From: [Clostridium] scindens
GTDB lineage: Bacteria; Bacillota; Clostridia; Lachnospirales; Lachnospiraceae
NCBI RefSeq assembly: GCF_019597925.1
Contig: NZ_CP080442.1
Coordinates: forward strand, 1,033,001 to 1,097,000
Length of the DNA stretch: 64,000 nucleotides
Reading direction: 5' to 3'
The translations under genes were made by a program, and so were the position numbers. Of this stretch, positions 25,327-34,963 are shown one piece after another. The notes beneath the pieces are model-generated. The model was not told the DNA's origin, ran no database searches, and saw only the letters and a program-made list of their open reading frames with translations. Positions within the stretch are counted from its first letter, which is position 1. The number at the start of each line of letters is the position of its first letter.

Positions 25327-25953
25327 ATGGCTACACCGACAAAACTATATCCAAGAACAGGCGACAGGCAGACGATCTATCTGAAAAATGCGATCACAGA
25401 CCCTAATATTCAGGTTGGGGATTATACGATGTATAACGATTTTGTGAATGACCCCGCAAAATTCCAGCAGAATAACGTATTGTATCATTATCCTGTCAAT
25501 CAGGATAAACTTATTATAGGTAAGTTCTGCTCTATTGCCTGTGGCGCGAAATTTCTATTTAACAGCGCGAACCATACGCAGCGTTCGCTGTCTACCTATC
25601 CGTTTCCTTTATTCTTTGAAGAATGGGGACTGGATATAAAAAATGTAGCAACAGCGTGGGACAATAAAGGCGATATTATAATAGGAAATGATGTTTGGAT
25701 TGGCTATGAAGCCGTGATCATGGCAGGCGTGACCATAGGAGATGGAGCGATCATAGGTACGCGCGCGATTGTAACAAAAGATGTGCCGCCGTATACGATC
25801 GTGGGCGGGGTGCCGGCAAAACCCATTCGCAGGCGGTTTCCGGATCAAGTTATTTCTACGCTATTGGAATTGGAATGGTGGAACTGGCCTGCAGAAAAGA
25901 TTGCGGAGAATATAGAAGCAATCAAGACTGGGGCTTGGGAAGAATTGAGATAA
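25327..25953 (+). CDS. Vat/CatB-like xenobiotic O-acetyltransferase
   Basis: A 208-residue left-handed beta-helix (hexapeptide repeat) acetyltransferase of the xenobiotic group, which includes Vat streptogramin A and CatB chloramphenicol acetyltransferases. The start MATPTKLYPRTGDRQTIYLKN and the segment IGKFCSIACGAKF are close to these enzymes. The catalytic His is in SANHTQRS near residue 82. Hexapeptide repeats run from about 118 to 160 (IIIGNDVWIGYEA, VTIGDGAIIGT), followed by VVGGVPAKPIRRRF-type sequence and a helical tail. It uses acetyl-CoA to acetylate a hydroxyl. Resistance to virginiamycin-type drugs is possible, but many chromosomal homologs have no tested drug activity. Single gene between terminators; base composition resembles the backbone. 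Confidence 0.85.
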   Translation: MATPTKLYPRTGDRQTIYLKNAITDPNIQVGDYTMYNDFVNDPAKFQQNNVLYHYPVNQDKLIIGKFCSIACGAKFLFNSANHTQRSLSTYPFPLFFEEWGLDIKNVATAWDNKGDIIIGNDVWIGYEAVIMAGVTIGDGAIIGTRAIVTKDVPPYTIVGGVPAKPIRRRFPDQVISTLLELEWWNWPAEKIAENIEAIKTGAWEELR

Positions 25954-25967
25954 CGATTGGCGTAGCG

Positions 25968-26007
25968 ATGGACTTTCGCCTCATTTAACGAAACAGTCCA
26001 TTTTTTT
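25968..26007 (+). terminator. Intrinsic terminator after the acetyltransferase gene
   Basis: ATGGACT (25968-25974) pairs with AGTCCAT (25995-26001), with an inner TTCG/CGAA pairing, followed by seven Ts. Confidence 0.85.
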
Positions 26008-26014
26008 AAAAGAA

Positions 26015-26057
26015 TTAGCACTCGACTATTGACAGTGCTAATAAATACTGTTATAGT
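26015..26057 (+). promoter_or_regulatory. clpB promoter with CIRCE (HrcA) operator
   Basis: TTAGCACTC (26015-26023), nine bases, CAGTGCTAA (26033-26041): the CIRCE element with one mismatch to TTAGCACTC-N9-GAGTGCTAA. The -35 TTGACA (26029-26034) lies inside its right half; after 17 bases comes TATAGT (26052-26057). HrcA bound here would block RNA polymerase, giving heat-shock control. Confidence 0.9.
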
Positions 26058-26107
26058 ACTCGTAGAACAATAAAATGCAGTTTTCTAGATGAAGGAGGTT
26101 CATCGCT

Positions 26108-28702
26108 ATGAATATAAATAAATTTACGCAAAAGTCGCTTCAGGCTGTCCAGGACTGCGAGAAGGTGGCTCTGGAATATGGCAATCAGGAGATCGAGCAG
26201 GAACATCTGCTGTACGCGCTTCTGGTACAGGATGACAGCCTGATCTTAAAATTGATGGAAAAGATGGGCATTGACAAGAATGCCATGGTCAATCGGGTGG
26301 AGGAGGCTATCCGGAAGCGCACGAAGGTGCAGGGAGGCCAGCAGTACGTTGGCCAGGATCTGAATAAGGCTTTGATCCACGCCGAGGATGAGGCTAAGCA
26401 GATGGGGGATGAGTATGTATCCGTAGAGCATCTGTTCCTTTCTATGATCAAGTATCCGAACAAGGAGATCAAGACGATCTTTCGTGAGATGGGAATCAAG
26501 CGGGACGCCTTCTTGCAGGTATTGTCCACGGTGAGGGGCAACCAGCGGGTTACAAGCGATAATCCGGAAGACACCTACGATACGCTGAACAAATACGGCT
26601 CGGATCTGGTGGAGCGGGCAAGAGACCAGAAGTTAGATCCGGTCATCGGGCGTGACGCGGAGATCCGCAACCTGGTCCGCATCCTGTCCCGCAAGACGAA
26701 GAACAACCCGGTGCTTATCGGCGAGCCCGGCGTCGGCAAGACGGCGGTGGTGGAAGGCCTGGCGCAGCGCATCGTGCGCGGGGACGTGCCGGAAGGGCTT
26801 AAGGATAAGACCATATTTTCCCTGGACATGGGAGCCCTGGTAGCCGGAGCCAAGTACAGGGGCGAATTTGAGGAACGTCTGAAGGCGGTTCTGGAAGAAG
26901 TCAAGAACAGTGACGGCAGAATCATCCTGTTCATTGACGAACTGCACACCATTGTGGGCGCAGGAAAGACGGATGGAGCCATGGATGCCGGCAATATGCT
27001 CAAGCCTATGCTGGCCAGAGGAGAACTTCACTGTATCGGCGCCACTACCCTTGATGAGTACCGCCAGTATATCGAGAAGGACGCGGCCCTGGAGCGCCGG
27101 TTCCAGCCGGTCATGGTGGATGAGCCTACGGTGGAGGACGCGATCTCTATCCTGCGTGGCCTGAAGGAACGCTATGAAGTATTCCACGGCGTGAAGATCA
27201 CCGATGGAGCGCTGGTCGCCGCGGCAACACTGTCTGACCGATACATCTCGGACCGGTTCCTTCCGGATAAAGCCATCGACCTGGTGGATGAGGCCTGCGC
27301 ACTGATCAAGACGGAATTGGATTCCATGCCTGCAGAGCTGGATGAGATGCAGCGCAAGATCATGCAGATGGAGATTGAAGTGGCGGCCCTTAAGAAGGAG
27401 GATGACCGCCTAAGCAAGGAGCGTCTGGAGCACTTGAACCAGGAACTGGCAGAACTCAGAGAATCATTTGCCGGAAAGAAGGCCCAATGGGACAATGAGA
27501 AGGTTGGCATAGAACGGGTACAGAAGCTGCGCGAGGAGATCGAACAGGTGAACAAAGAGATTGAAAAAGCGCAACAGGCCTATGACCTGAACCGGGCAGC
27601 AGAACTCCAGTATGGCAGGCTTCCTCAACTGCAGAAGCAGCTGGAGGAGGAAGAGACGAAGATTAAGGACGAGGATCGTTCCCTGGTGCATGAGAGCGTC
27701 ACAGATGAGGAGATCGGAAGAATCGTCTCCCGCTGGACGGGAATCCCGGTCGCCAAGCTCAATGAGAGCGAGCGGAGCAAGACCCTGCATCTGGCGGATG
27801 AACTTCATAAAAGAGTGATCGGACAGGATGAAGGGGTAGAACTGGTGACCGAAGCAATCATCCGGTCAAAGGCAGGCATCAAAGACCCGACCAAGCCCAT
27901 CGGCTCATTTCTGTTCCTTGGACCTACCGGCGTAGGAAAGACGGAACTTGCCAAGGCGCTGGCGGAGAGCCTGTTCGATGATGAGAGCAATATGGTGCGT
28001 ATCGACATGAGCGAGTATATGGAGAAGTTCTCTGTATCCAGGCTGATTGGAGCGCCTCCGGGATATGTCGGATATGACGAAGGCGGGCAGCTAACCGAGG
28101 CGGTCCGCAGGAAGCCATATTCCGTGGTCTTGTTCGATGAGATAGAAAAGGCTCATCCGGACGTATTCAACGTACTGCTCCAGGTGCTGGATGATGGGCG
28201 GATTACCGATTCCCAGGGGCGGACGGTAGACTTTAAGAACACCATCCTGATCATGACATCCAACATCGGCTCCGGCTATCTGCTGGACGGCATTGATGAT
28301 CATGGCAATATCAGCGAGGACAGCCAGCAGGCAGTCATGGAAGAACTGAAGGCTCATTTCAGGCCGGAGTTCTTAAACCGTCTGGATGAAATGATTATGT
28401 TCAAGCCATTGACGAAAGATAATATTTATGACATTATTGACTTGTTAGTAGCAGATGCGAATCAGCGTCTCGCGGAGAAAGAGATTTCCATTGCCCTCAC
28501 TGAAGCGGCGAAAAATTACGTGGTAGAAGGCGGCTATGACCCTACCTATGGAGCAAGGCCACTGAAGCGCTACCTGCAGAAGCATGTAGAGACCCTGGCG
28601 GCCAGGCTGATGCTTCAAGGAGACGTAGGCGCGCAGGAGACCATTGTAATTGACGCTAAGGACGGCAGATTAACGGCAAGGAGCCAGTCATTGTGTCAAT
28701 AA
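26108..28702 (+). CDS. clpB: ATP-dependent disaggregase ClpB
   Basis: Hsp100 disaggregase that works with DnaK to rescue aggregated proteins. 864 residues, full length: double Clp N domain (1-145), first AAA+ module with GEPGVGKT near 206, the long middle coiled coil (about 405-525) that distinguishes ClpB from ClpC, and second AAA+ module with GPTGVGKT near 604, Walker [15 protein letters not shown] and arginine finger region [11 protein letters not shown]. No ClpP-binding IGF loop is evident. Controlled by the CIRCE element upstream. ATG 26108 follows GAAGGAGG. Its stop lies inside the first codons of dinB, so chaperone and polymerase may be made together. Confidence 0.96.
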   Translation: MNINKFTQKSLQAVQDCEKVALEYGNQEIEQEHLLYALLVQDDSLILKLMEKMGIDKNAMVNRVEEAIRKRTKVQGGQQYVGQDLNKALIHAEDEAKQMGDEYVSVEHLFLSMIKYPNKEIKTIFREMGIKRDAFLQVLSTVRGNQRVTSDNPEDTYDTLNKYGSDLVERARDQKLDPVIGRDAEIRNLVRILSRKTKNNPVLIGEPGVGKTAVVEGLAQRIVRGDVPEGLKDKTIFSLDMGALVAGAKYRGEFEERLKAVLEEVKNSDGRIILFIDELHTIVGAGKTDGAMDAGNMLKPMLARGELHCIGATTLDEYRQYIEKDAALERRFQPVMVDEPTVEDAISILRGLKERYEVFHGVKITDGALVAAATLSDRYISDRFLPDKAIDLVDEACALIKTELDSMPAELDEMQRKIMQMEIEVAALKKEDDRLSKERLEHLNQELAELRESFAGKKAQWDNEKVGIERVQKLREEIEQVNKEIEKAQQAYDLNRAAELQYGRLPQLQKQLEEEETKIKDEDRSLVHESVTDEEIGRIVSRWTGIPVAKLNESERSKTLHLADELHKRVIGQDEGVELVTEAIIRSKAGIKDPTKPIGSFLFLGPTGVGKTELAKALAESLFDDESNMVRIDMSEYMEKFSVSRLIGAPPGYVGYDEGGQLTEAVRRKPYSVVLFDEIEKAHPDVFNVLLQVLDDGRITDSQGRTVDFKNTILIMTSNIGSGYLLDGIDDHGNISEDSQQAVMEELKAHFRPEFLNRLDEMIMFKPLTKDNIYDIIDLLVADANQRLAEKEISIALTEAAKNYVVEGGYDPTYGARPLKRYLQKHVETLAARLMLQGDVGAQETIVIDAKDGRLTARSQSLCQ

Positions 28703-29886
28703 TATTTCATATCGACGTGAATTCAGCTTACCTTAGCTGGACGACAATAGAAGAGTTAAAGAATGGAGGAGAGGTAGACTTAAGGACGATCCCGGCCATC
28801 ATCGGCGGGGATCAGAAGTCCAGGCACGGCGTAGTGCTGGCCAAGTCGCCTCTTGCCAAACAGTGTGGCATTCGGACAGGGGAGCCTGTCGCGAATGCCA
28901 TTCGTAAATGTCCCGGGCTTGTGATGAGGCCGCCGGACCATAAACTGTACAGGCGATACAGCAATAGGCTGATGGAGTTCTTAAGAACCTATACTGACTA
29001 CATCGAGCAGGTAAGCGTAGATGAGTGCTATATGGACTTTACGGAGATCGCGCCCCGCTTTGCCTCTCCGGTGGACGGCGCTCTGGAGATTAAGAACGAG
29101 GTATGCCGGAAATTCGGCTTTACCGTCAATATCGGCATATCGACCAACAAGCTGCTGGCCAAGATGGCCTCAGATTTTGAGAAGCCTAATAAAGTGCATA
29201 CGCTGTTCCCGGAGGAGATTCAGGCGAAGATGTGGCCGCTTCCTGTGTGGGAACTGTATATGGCAGGGCGTTCCAGCGTGGAGACGCTAGAGAAGCTGGA
29301 CATACGCACCATCGGCGATCTGGCCTGCACGGATCCAAAGATACTGGAACTGCATCTGAAGAGCCATGGCAGGAAACTCTGGGAATTTGCCAACGGGATC
29401 GATCACTCGGAGGTGGCAAGAGAAAAGGCAGAGGCAAAAGGAATTGGCAACTCCACCACGCTTCCACGGGACGCAAGGACGCAGGAAGAGGCGGAGGCAG
29501 TGCTTGAGGATCTGGCCGGAAGCGTCGGAAGAAGGCTTCGAAAGGCAGGACAGAAAGCGGGGATGCTAAGCGTGGAGATAAAGTACCACACCTTTGAATC
29601 CGTATCCCATCAAAGACAGCTGGAAAAGCCGACGAATCAGGACCAGGAGATTTACCAGGAGGCGAGGGACCTCTTTCTGGAGTTATGGAATCAGGAGCCC
29701 ATAAGGCTTCTTGGAATCAGAAGTTCGAAACTAACAGAGGAGGGAGAGCCGGAGCAGCTTAGCATATTTGATATTCGCTTTGAGGCAGATCCGAAAAAAG
29801 AAAAGAAGGAAAAGATCAACACTGCCCTGGAACAGATCCGCAAAAAGTATGGCAAGGATATTGTCACAAAGGGTCCCCATTCTTGA
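28693..29886 (+). CDS. dinB: DNA polymerase IV (Y-family)
   Basis: Translesion DNA polymerase, 397 residues. Catalytic acids are in FHIDVNSAY (Asp8) and SVDECYMD near residue 106; the Y-family palm, fingers, thumb (helix-hairpin-helix near 180-210) and little finger are all present. The start is GTG 28693, which overlaps the end of clpB by ten bases and has no strong ribosome site, so translation probably depends on ribosomes finishing clpB. This would place error-prone synthesis under heat-shock control, an unusual link. No LexA-type box was noticed in front. It lacks an obvious C-terminal beta-clamp motif, though QLSIFD near 359 may serve as one. Confidence 0.93.
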   Translation: MSIIFHIDVNSAYLSWTTIEELKNGGEVDLRTIPAIIGGDQKSRHGVVLAKSPLAKQCGIRTGEPVANAIRKCPGLVMRPPDHKLYRRYSNRLMEFLRTYTDYIEQVSVDECYMDFTEIAPRFASPVDGALEIKNEVCRKFGFTVNIGISTNKLLAKMASDFEKPNKVHTLFPEEIQAKMWPLPVWELYMAGRSSVETLEKLDIRTIGDLACTDPKILELHLKSHGRKLWEFANGIDHSEVAREKAEAKGIGNSTTLPRDARTQEEAEAVLEDLAGSVGRRLRKAGQKAGMLSVEIKYHTFESVSHQRQLEKPTNQDQEIYQEARDLFLELWNQEPIRLLGIRSSKLTEEGEPEQLSIFDIRFEADPKKEKKEKINTALEQIRKKYGKDIVTKGPHS

Positions 29887-29990
29887 CAGAAAAATATTTC
29901 AACGATATACTGATAATTAGAAGAGCAGCTGCGAATTATAAGTTTATAGTTTGCAGTTGTTCTTTTTTGGCTGATAAGGAGGTATTTGAT

Positions 29991-30860
29991 ATGGGAAAGA
30001 TAAATTGGAAGGAATGGGGGATGGACATTCTTGTGGATCTATTCGCGGGAATGATCATCGCCATAGGAATCTATAACTTTGCGCTGAATGCTAATTTCCC
30101 GGTAGCGGGGTTCTCGGGAATTGCCATCATCATGTATCATTTGATCGGGCTGCCGGTGGGAGCCGGGACGATTCTTTTAAATGTTCCGGTGGCAATTTTC
30201 TGCTATAAGTTCCTGGGAAGGACATTTTTTATCAAATCTGTAAAGTCTATGGTTATCTCATCCTTCCTGATGGACTATATTGCGCCGCTGCTGCCGGTAT
30301 ACGAGGGCAGCAGGCTTTTGGCGGCGCTGTGCATGGGCGTGCTGTCCGGAGCAGGATATGCGCTGATATTTATGAGAGGCTCATCTACTGGCGGCCAGGA
30401 TTTCATCAGCGTGGCGATTAAGAAGGTAAAGCCGCATGTTACCCTGGGCATGATTACATTCGTGCTGGATGTGGCAACCATCGTGCTGGGAAGCGTCCTG
30501 GTATTCAAGGATGTGGACGGGTTCATCTATGGCGTGATCGTTACTTATCTCATGGCGATCGTCATGGACCGGATCCTTTATGGCATCGACGAAGGCAAGA
30601 TGACATTTATTGTGACGGAGCATGGCGAGGAGGTTTCAAAGCATATTGACGCCTATTCCGGCAGAGGCTCCACGATTCTAAGAGGAATGGGAGGCTATTC
30701 AAAGCAGGAGAAGGATGTGGTGATGTGCGCGTGCAACAACAAGCAGATGTACGCGATCAAGAAGATGGTCCATAAGATCGATCCCCAGGCATTTACGATT
30801 ATTATGGAGTCCAATGAAGTCGTGGGAGAGGGCTTCAAGGAAGAAAGTGGATTAGATTGA
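29991..30860 (+). CDS. YitT-family membrane protein
   Basis: A 289-residue integral membrane protein of the YitT/DUF2179 family: five to six hydrophobic helices in the first ~200 residues (ILVDLFAGMIIAIGIYNFAL near the start) and a C-terminal soluble DUF2179 domain (FIVTEHGEEVSKHI...GRGSTILRGMGGYS). Function unknown in general. ATG 29991 has AAGGAGG at spacing eight; a frame from 29883 that overlaps dinB is not supported. The promoter of the following signalling pair sits on its stop codon. Confidence 0.88.
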   Translation: MGKINWKEWGMDILVDLFAGMIIAIGIYNFALNANFPVAGFSGIAIIMYHLIGLPVGAGTILLNVPVAIFCYKFLGRTFFIKSVKSMVISSFLMDYIAPLLPVYEGSRLLAALCMGVLSGAGYALIFMRGSSTGGQDFISVAIKKVKPHVTLGMITFVLDVATIVLGSVLVFKDVDGFIYGVIVTYLMAIVMDRILYGIDEGKMTFIVTEHGEEVSKHIDAYSGRGSTILRGMGGYSKQEKDVVMCACNNKQMYAIKKMVHKIDPQAFTIIMESNEVVGEGFKEESGLD

Positions 30861-30886
30861 CAATTCTGCTGCCCTAGGAGTAGAAT
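30857..30886 (+). promoter_or_regulatory. Promoter of the Hpt/response-regulator operon
   Basis: Perfect -35 TTGACA (30857-30862) overlapping the yitT stop, 18 bases, TAGAAT (30881-30886). Confidence 0.65.
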
Positions 30887-30947
30887 TAAAGATAATCAGG
30901 TTGGTTTCGCAAAAGATACATGAAGTAATCGGAAATGGAGGCGTATC

Positions 30948-31301
30948 GTGAGTGTACAGGAGTTCTACGAGTCTATAGGAGTAAACTATACGGATGTATT
31001 AAGAAGGCTTGGCAGTGAAAAATTTATTGAGAAATATTTAAAGAAGATGCTGGATGACGGCAACTACGATATATTAAGGCAGGCAGTCGAGAAAGGAGAC
31101 TTTCCCGAAGCATTCCGGGCATCCCATACCCTCAAAGGAATCTGCCTGAATCTGGGGCTTTCCACGCTTAGCGAATCCAGCAGCATGCTTACAGAGGAAC
31201 TGAGGGATGATCCTGACGGGAAGAAGGTCAGAGAGTTGTTTGCCAAGGTGGAAGACGATTATAAGAATATTACGGAAGGAATAAGAAATATTCTACTATG
31301 A
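30948..31301 (+). CDS. Histidine phosphotransfer (Hpt) protein
   Basis: A free-standing 117-residue Hpt domain that relays phosphate between response-regulator domains. The active His is in ASHTLKGICLNLG near residue 64, inside a predicted four-helix bundle. The start is GTG 30948 behind GGAGG. It overlaps the next gene by four bases (ATGA type), so it is the dedicated partner of that REC-HD-GYP-GGDEF protein. No histidine kinase is present nearby; the donor must be encoded elsewhere. Confidence 0.85.
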   Translation: MSVQEFYESIGVNYTDVLRRLGSEKFIEKYLKKMLDDGNYDILRQAVEKGDFPEAFRASHTLKGICLNLGLSTLSESSSMLTEELRDDPDGKKVRELFAKVEDDYKNITEGIRNILL

Positions 31302-33349
31302 TGAAGATGCAGAAGATATTGGTGGTCGACGATTCGGAGATGAACCGCTCGATTCTTGCCGATATGCTGGAAGATGAGTATGAGATTATAGAGGCTAGGA
31401 ACGGAATCGAGGCAATAACGGCAATCAAGAAGCAGGAAGATGAGATATGTCTTGTGCTTCTTGATATCATAATGCCGGAGATGGATGGCTTCGAAGTACT
31501 GACCGTTATGAACAGGGGCGGCTGGATAGAAAATATCCCCGTGATCATGATATCTGCGGAAGTATCGTCCACCTATGTGGACCACGCGTATGATCTGGGG
31601 GCAGTGGATTATATCAACCGTCCATTTGATGGCAAGGTCGTACGGCGCAGGGTCAAGAATACGATCATGCTGTACGCCAAGCAGAAGATGCTGCAAGGCA
31701 TGATCATGGAGCAGGTCTTTGAAAAGGAAAAGAACAGCAATCTCATGATCGAGATACTAAGCAACATTGTCGAATTCCGTAATGGGGAGAGCGGCCTGCA
31801 TGTACTGCATATCCGCACGATAACGGAGACGCTTCTTAAGCAGCTGGCAAGGAAGACAAGCCAGTATGGCCTGACGCATTCCAGAATCATGATGATCAGC
31901 AACGCCTCGGCGCTGCATGACATTGGAAAGGTATCCATCGATGAGAAGATACTGAACAAGCCTGGCAAACTGACGGATGAGGAATTTGAGATTATCAAGA
32001 CCCATGCCGAGATTGGCGCCGAGATGATGAAGAATGTTCCCTTCCGGCAGAATGAGGAACTGGTAAAGATCGGGTATGATATCTGCCGCTGGCATCATGA
32101 GCGGTATGACGGCAAGGGATATCCGGACGGCCTGAAGGGGGAAGAGATACCGATCGCGGCCCAGGTAGTGGCCTTGGCGGACGTATATGACGCGCTGATC
32201 AGCGAGCGGGTCTACAAGCCGCCTTTTACCCCGGATCAGGCGCTGTCCATGATCCTGAATGGAGAGTGCGGGACATTTAATCCGGTACTTCTGGAGTGCT
32301 TAAGAGAGGCAAAGGATTACATAGAGAAAGAATTGGAAATCAATTCCCTAAAAGAAATGACGCAGAATGAGATGCAGGATATCACGGCGGAATTGATCGC
32401 AAAAGGAGATATGACCGCGTCAGACCGCACTTTGCGCCTTCTGGAGCAGGAAAGAATCAAGTACCAGTTCTTTGCTTCCATGTCTCAGGAGATTCAGTTT
32501 GAATACAATGCCTTGGCGGACATGCTTATTTTTTCAGAATGGGGGTCCAACTATCTTGGGATCGGCGAGTTAATTATGAAGCCGTTTGAGAATGCGCAGA
32601 TACTGGAACTTGTCAACAAGGATGATCTGGACGATATCCGCCACAAGGTCAAAAAGACCACCTTCCTGAACCCGATTGTCAGTTCCAATTATCTGCTGAC
32701 CATCAATAAGGAGAAGCGCTGGTGCAAGCTGGTGGTCCGGGCACTATGGTCAGGCGAGGAAAGCACAGAGATGACGGGAGCCATAGGCAAGTTCACGGAC
32801 ATCCATGAGGAGCATGAGAAGATTGACAGCCTGGAGAAGATGGCGGCCCAGGATTTGCTGACGAATCTGTATAACCATGTGAATGCCAGAAAGCAGATTG
32901 AACAAAGGATCCAGGCAGGAGATGGCAAGAAGTTTGGCATGATACTGTTTGATATCGACTATTTTAAGAATGCCAACGATCAATATGGCCATCTGTTTGG
33001 AGACTGCGTATTAAAATACATTGCAGGCAAGCTGATGAAGAACATACGTAAGGAAGATATCGCGGCAAGAGTCGGCGGGGATGAATTCATGGTATTCACG
33101 GAATATACGGACAACTTTGAGCCGCAGGCGAGCCGGATATTCCGTACGCTTACCGATTACTACGAGAACTTCCGCATCTCCGTGAGCATGGGTGTGGCTA
33201 CCTATCCGGAAAACGGAAAAGATTATGAGCAGTTATTCCATTGTGCGGATCAGGCGCTGTATGCGTCCAAACGGGGCGGACGAAATCAGTTTAAATTTTA
33301 CGACGATTCGATGAGAGGGATGCTGTCGGTATTGTCGCCGATCGATTAA
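31298..33349 (+). CDS. REC-HD-GYP-PAS-GGDEF c-di-GMP response regulator
   Basis: A 683-residue protein with both c-di-GMP-making and -breaking modules. The receiver domain (4-122) has acidic pocket D11/D12 and acceptor D56, but the switch lysine is Arg108 (INRPF rather than xKPF). HD-GYP (about 150-345) is complete: HD at 207-208 (ALHDIGK) and HHERYDGKGYP at 266-276, so phosphodiesterase activity is likely. A PAS-like segment covers about 385-500. GGDEF (about 510-670) is intact at 593-597 with an RxxD inhibitory site (RKED) five residues before it, so cyclase activity with feedback is predicted. Regulated by the upstream Hpt protein; ends at an intrinsic terminator. Confidence 0.9.
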   Translation: MMKMQKILVVDDSEMNRSILADMLEDEYEIIEARNGIEAITAIKKQEDEICLVLLDIIMPEMDGFEVLTVMNRGGWIENIPVIMISAEVSSTYVDHAYDLGAVDYINRPFDGKVVRRRVKNTIMLYAKQKMLQGMIMEQVFEKEKNSNLMIEILSNIVEFRNGESGLHVLHIRTITETLLKQLARKTSQYGLTHSRIMMISNASALHDIGKVSIDEKILNKPGKLTDEEFEIIKTHAEIGAEMMKNVPFRQNEELVKIGYDICRWHHERYDGKGYPDGLKGEEIPIAAQVVALADVYDALISERVYKPPFTPDQALSMILNGECGTFNPVLLECLREAKDYIEKELEINSLKEMTQNEMQDITAELIAKGDMTASDRTLRLLEQERIKYQFFASMSQEIQFEYNALADMLIFSEWGSNYLGIGELIMKPFENAQILELVNKDDLDDIRHKVKKTTFLNPIVSSNYLLTINKEKRWCKLVVRALWSGEESTEMTGAIGKFTDIHEEHEKIDSLEKMAAQDLLTNLYNHVNARKQIEQRIQAGDGKKFGMILFDIDYFKNANDQYGHLFGDCVLKYIAGKLMKNIRKEDIAARVGGDEFMVFTEYTDNFEPQASRIFRTLTDYYENFRISVSMGVATYPENGKDYEQLFHCADQALYASKRGGRNQFKFYDDSMRGMLSVLSPID

Positions 33350-33375
33350 GGGGCTGGGAATCCAGCCTCTTTTTT
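33348..33375 (+). terminator. Intrinsic terminator after the response regulator gene
   Basis: AAGGGGCTGG pairs with CCAGCCTCTT around loop GAAT (33358-33361), followed by Ts. The stem starts in the stop codon. Confidence 0.85.
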
Positions 33376-33431
33376 AGGCAGTAATTGCAATTGCCAGAGC
33401 ACAATTTAATCTTTGCTGTGTGTTGAAATAA

Positions 33432-33440
33432 TGGTATAAT
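33432..33440 (+). promoter_or_regulatory. Extended -10 promoter before murE
   Basis: TGG-TATAAT (TATAAT at 33435-33440) is an extended -10; the -35 region is weak. It probably drives murE and the overlapping genes that follow. Confidence 0.55.
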
Positions 33441-33496
33441 AATGCCATATGGCAAAATGGACACAGGAAGTATAAATTTTTAGGAGGCTTATTTTT

Positions 33497-34963
33497 ATGA
33501 AACTGACACAGTTATTGGAGCGTTTGGAATATGAGATCCGTCAGGGCAGCGATGAGGTTGAAGTGACAGAATTGATCAATGATTCCCGCAAGGTTACAGA
33601 AGGGAGCGTCTTCGTATGCATCAGCGGAGCCGTATCAGACGGACATAAATATATTGACGATGTAGCAGCTAAGGGGGCCGTGGCAGTGATCGTGGAACGC
33701 CCGGTAGAAGCGCCAAAAGGGCTTACGGTGATTCACGTGGATGATACCCGTTACGCACTGGCGCTTATGTCCGCCGCCTACTTCGGATATCCCGCAGAGA
33801 AGTTAAAGGTCATCGGGATTACCGGGACGAAGGGCAAGACTACGACCACATACATGGTCAAGTCTATCCTGGAGGGAGTGGGCCACAAAGTAGGCCTGAT
33901 CGGCACCATTGAGGCAATTATCGGGGATAAGGCCATCCCGGCGAACAATACGACGCCGGAGTCTTATACGATCCATCAGTATTTTGCGCAGATGGTGGAA
34001 GCCGGATGCGACAGCGTGGTTATGGAGGTTTCCTCCCAGGGCCTGATGCTTCACAGGACAGCCGGCATCCAGTTTGAGATTGGAATCTTTACGAACCTGG
34101 GGGAGGATCATATCGGCCCGAACGAGCATAAGGACTTCGAAGATTACAAACGCTGCAAAGGGATCCTGTTTACACAGTGCAATCTGGGAATTGCCAATGT
34201 GGATGACAGATGGTATGAAGACGTATTTAAGAATGCCACGTGCAAAGTGGAGACTTTTGGATTCTCGGAGAAGGCAGACCTTCGTGCTACAGACGTGCAG
34301 CATATTTCAAGGCCTGGATATCTGGGAGTCAAGTACCAGGTAAATGGCCTGATGGACTTTGATGTGGAGATTGATATTCCGGGCGATTTCAGCGTCTACA
34401 ATTCCTTAACCGCTATCGCGGTGTGCAGGCATTTTGATGTGCCTGTGGAGAATATTAAGACAGCGCTTAAAGTGGCAAAGGTAAAAGGGCGCATCGAGAT
34501 GGTAAAGGTGTCGGATGACTTTACGCTGATGATCGACTATGCCCACAATGCCATGAGTCTGGAAAGCCTGCTGCTGACCTTGAGGGATTACCATCCGCAG
34601 CGCATTGTTACGGTATTCGGCTGCGGCGGCAACCGCTCGAAGACCCGCAGGTATGAGATGGGAGAAGTGGCAGGACGGCTTTCCGACTTTACGGTTATCA
34701 CATCAGATAATCCGAGGTTTGAAGAACCCCAGGCCATCATTGACGATATTATTGTAGGGATGAAGAAGACGGATGGAAAATATATATCCATCTGTGACAG
34801 GAAAGAGGCCATCAAGTATGTCATCGAGAACGGACAGCCGGGCGACGTCATCATTCTGGCCGGAAAAGGCCATGAGACCTATCAGGAGATCAAGGGCGTC
34901 AAGCATGATATGGATGAGCGCGTCCTGATCCGGGAAATATTAGAGGAGTTAGATGTACGCTGA
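33497..34963 (+). CDS. murE: UDP-MurNAc-tripeptide ligase, meso-DAP type
   Basis: Adds the third residue to the peptidoglycan stem peptide in the cytoplasm. 488 residues; ATP loop GITGTKGKTTTT near 113, central domain with the carbamylated-Lys region, and SDNPRFEEP near 403, whose DNPR motif marks enzymes that use meso-diaminopimelate rather than lysine. Other family motifs (AGKGHETYQ near the C terminus) are present. It overlaps priA by 11 bases, which is not the usual division-cluster setting of murE. Confidence 0.95.
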   Translation: MKLTQLLERLEYEIRQGSDEVEVTELINDSRKVTEGSVFVCISGAVSDGHKYIDDVAAKGAVAVIVERPVEAPKGLTVIHVDDTRYALALMSAAYFGYPAEKLKVIGITGTKGKTTTTYMVKSILEGVGHKVGLIGTIEAIIGDKAIPANNTTPESYTIHQYFAQMVEAGCDSVVMEVSSQGLMLHRTAGIQFEIGIFTNLGEDHIGPNEHKDFEDYKRCKGILFTQCNLGIANVDDRWYEDVFKNATCKVETFGFSEKADLRATDVQHISRPGYLGVKYQVNGLMDFDVEIDIPGDFSVYNSLTAIAVCRHFDVPVENIKTALKVAKVKGRIEMVKVSDDFTLMIDYAHNAMSLESLLLTLRDYHPQRIVTVFGCGGNRSKTRRYEMGEVAGRLSDFTVITSDNPRFEEPQAIIDDIIVGMKKTDGKYISICDRKEAIKYVIENGQPGDVIILAGKGHETYQEIKGVKHDMDERVLIREILEELDVR

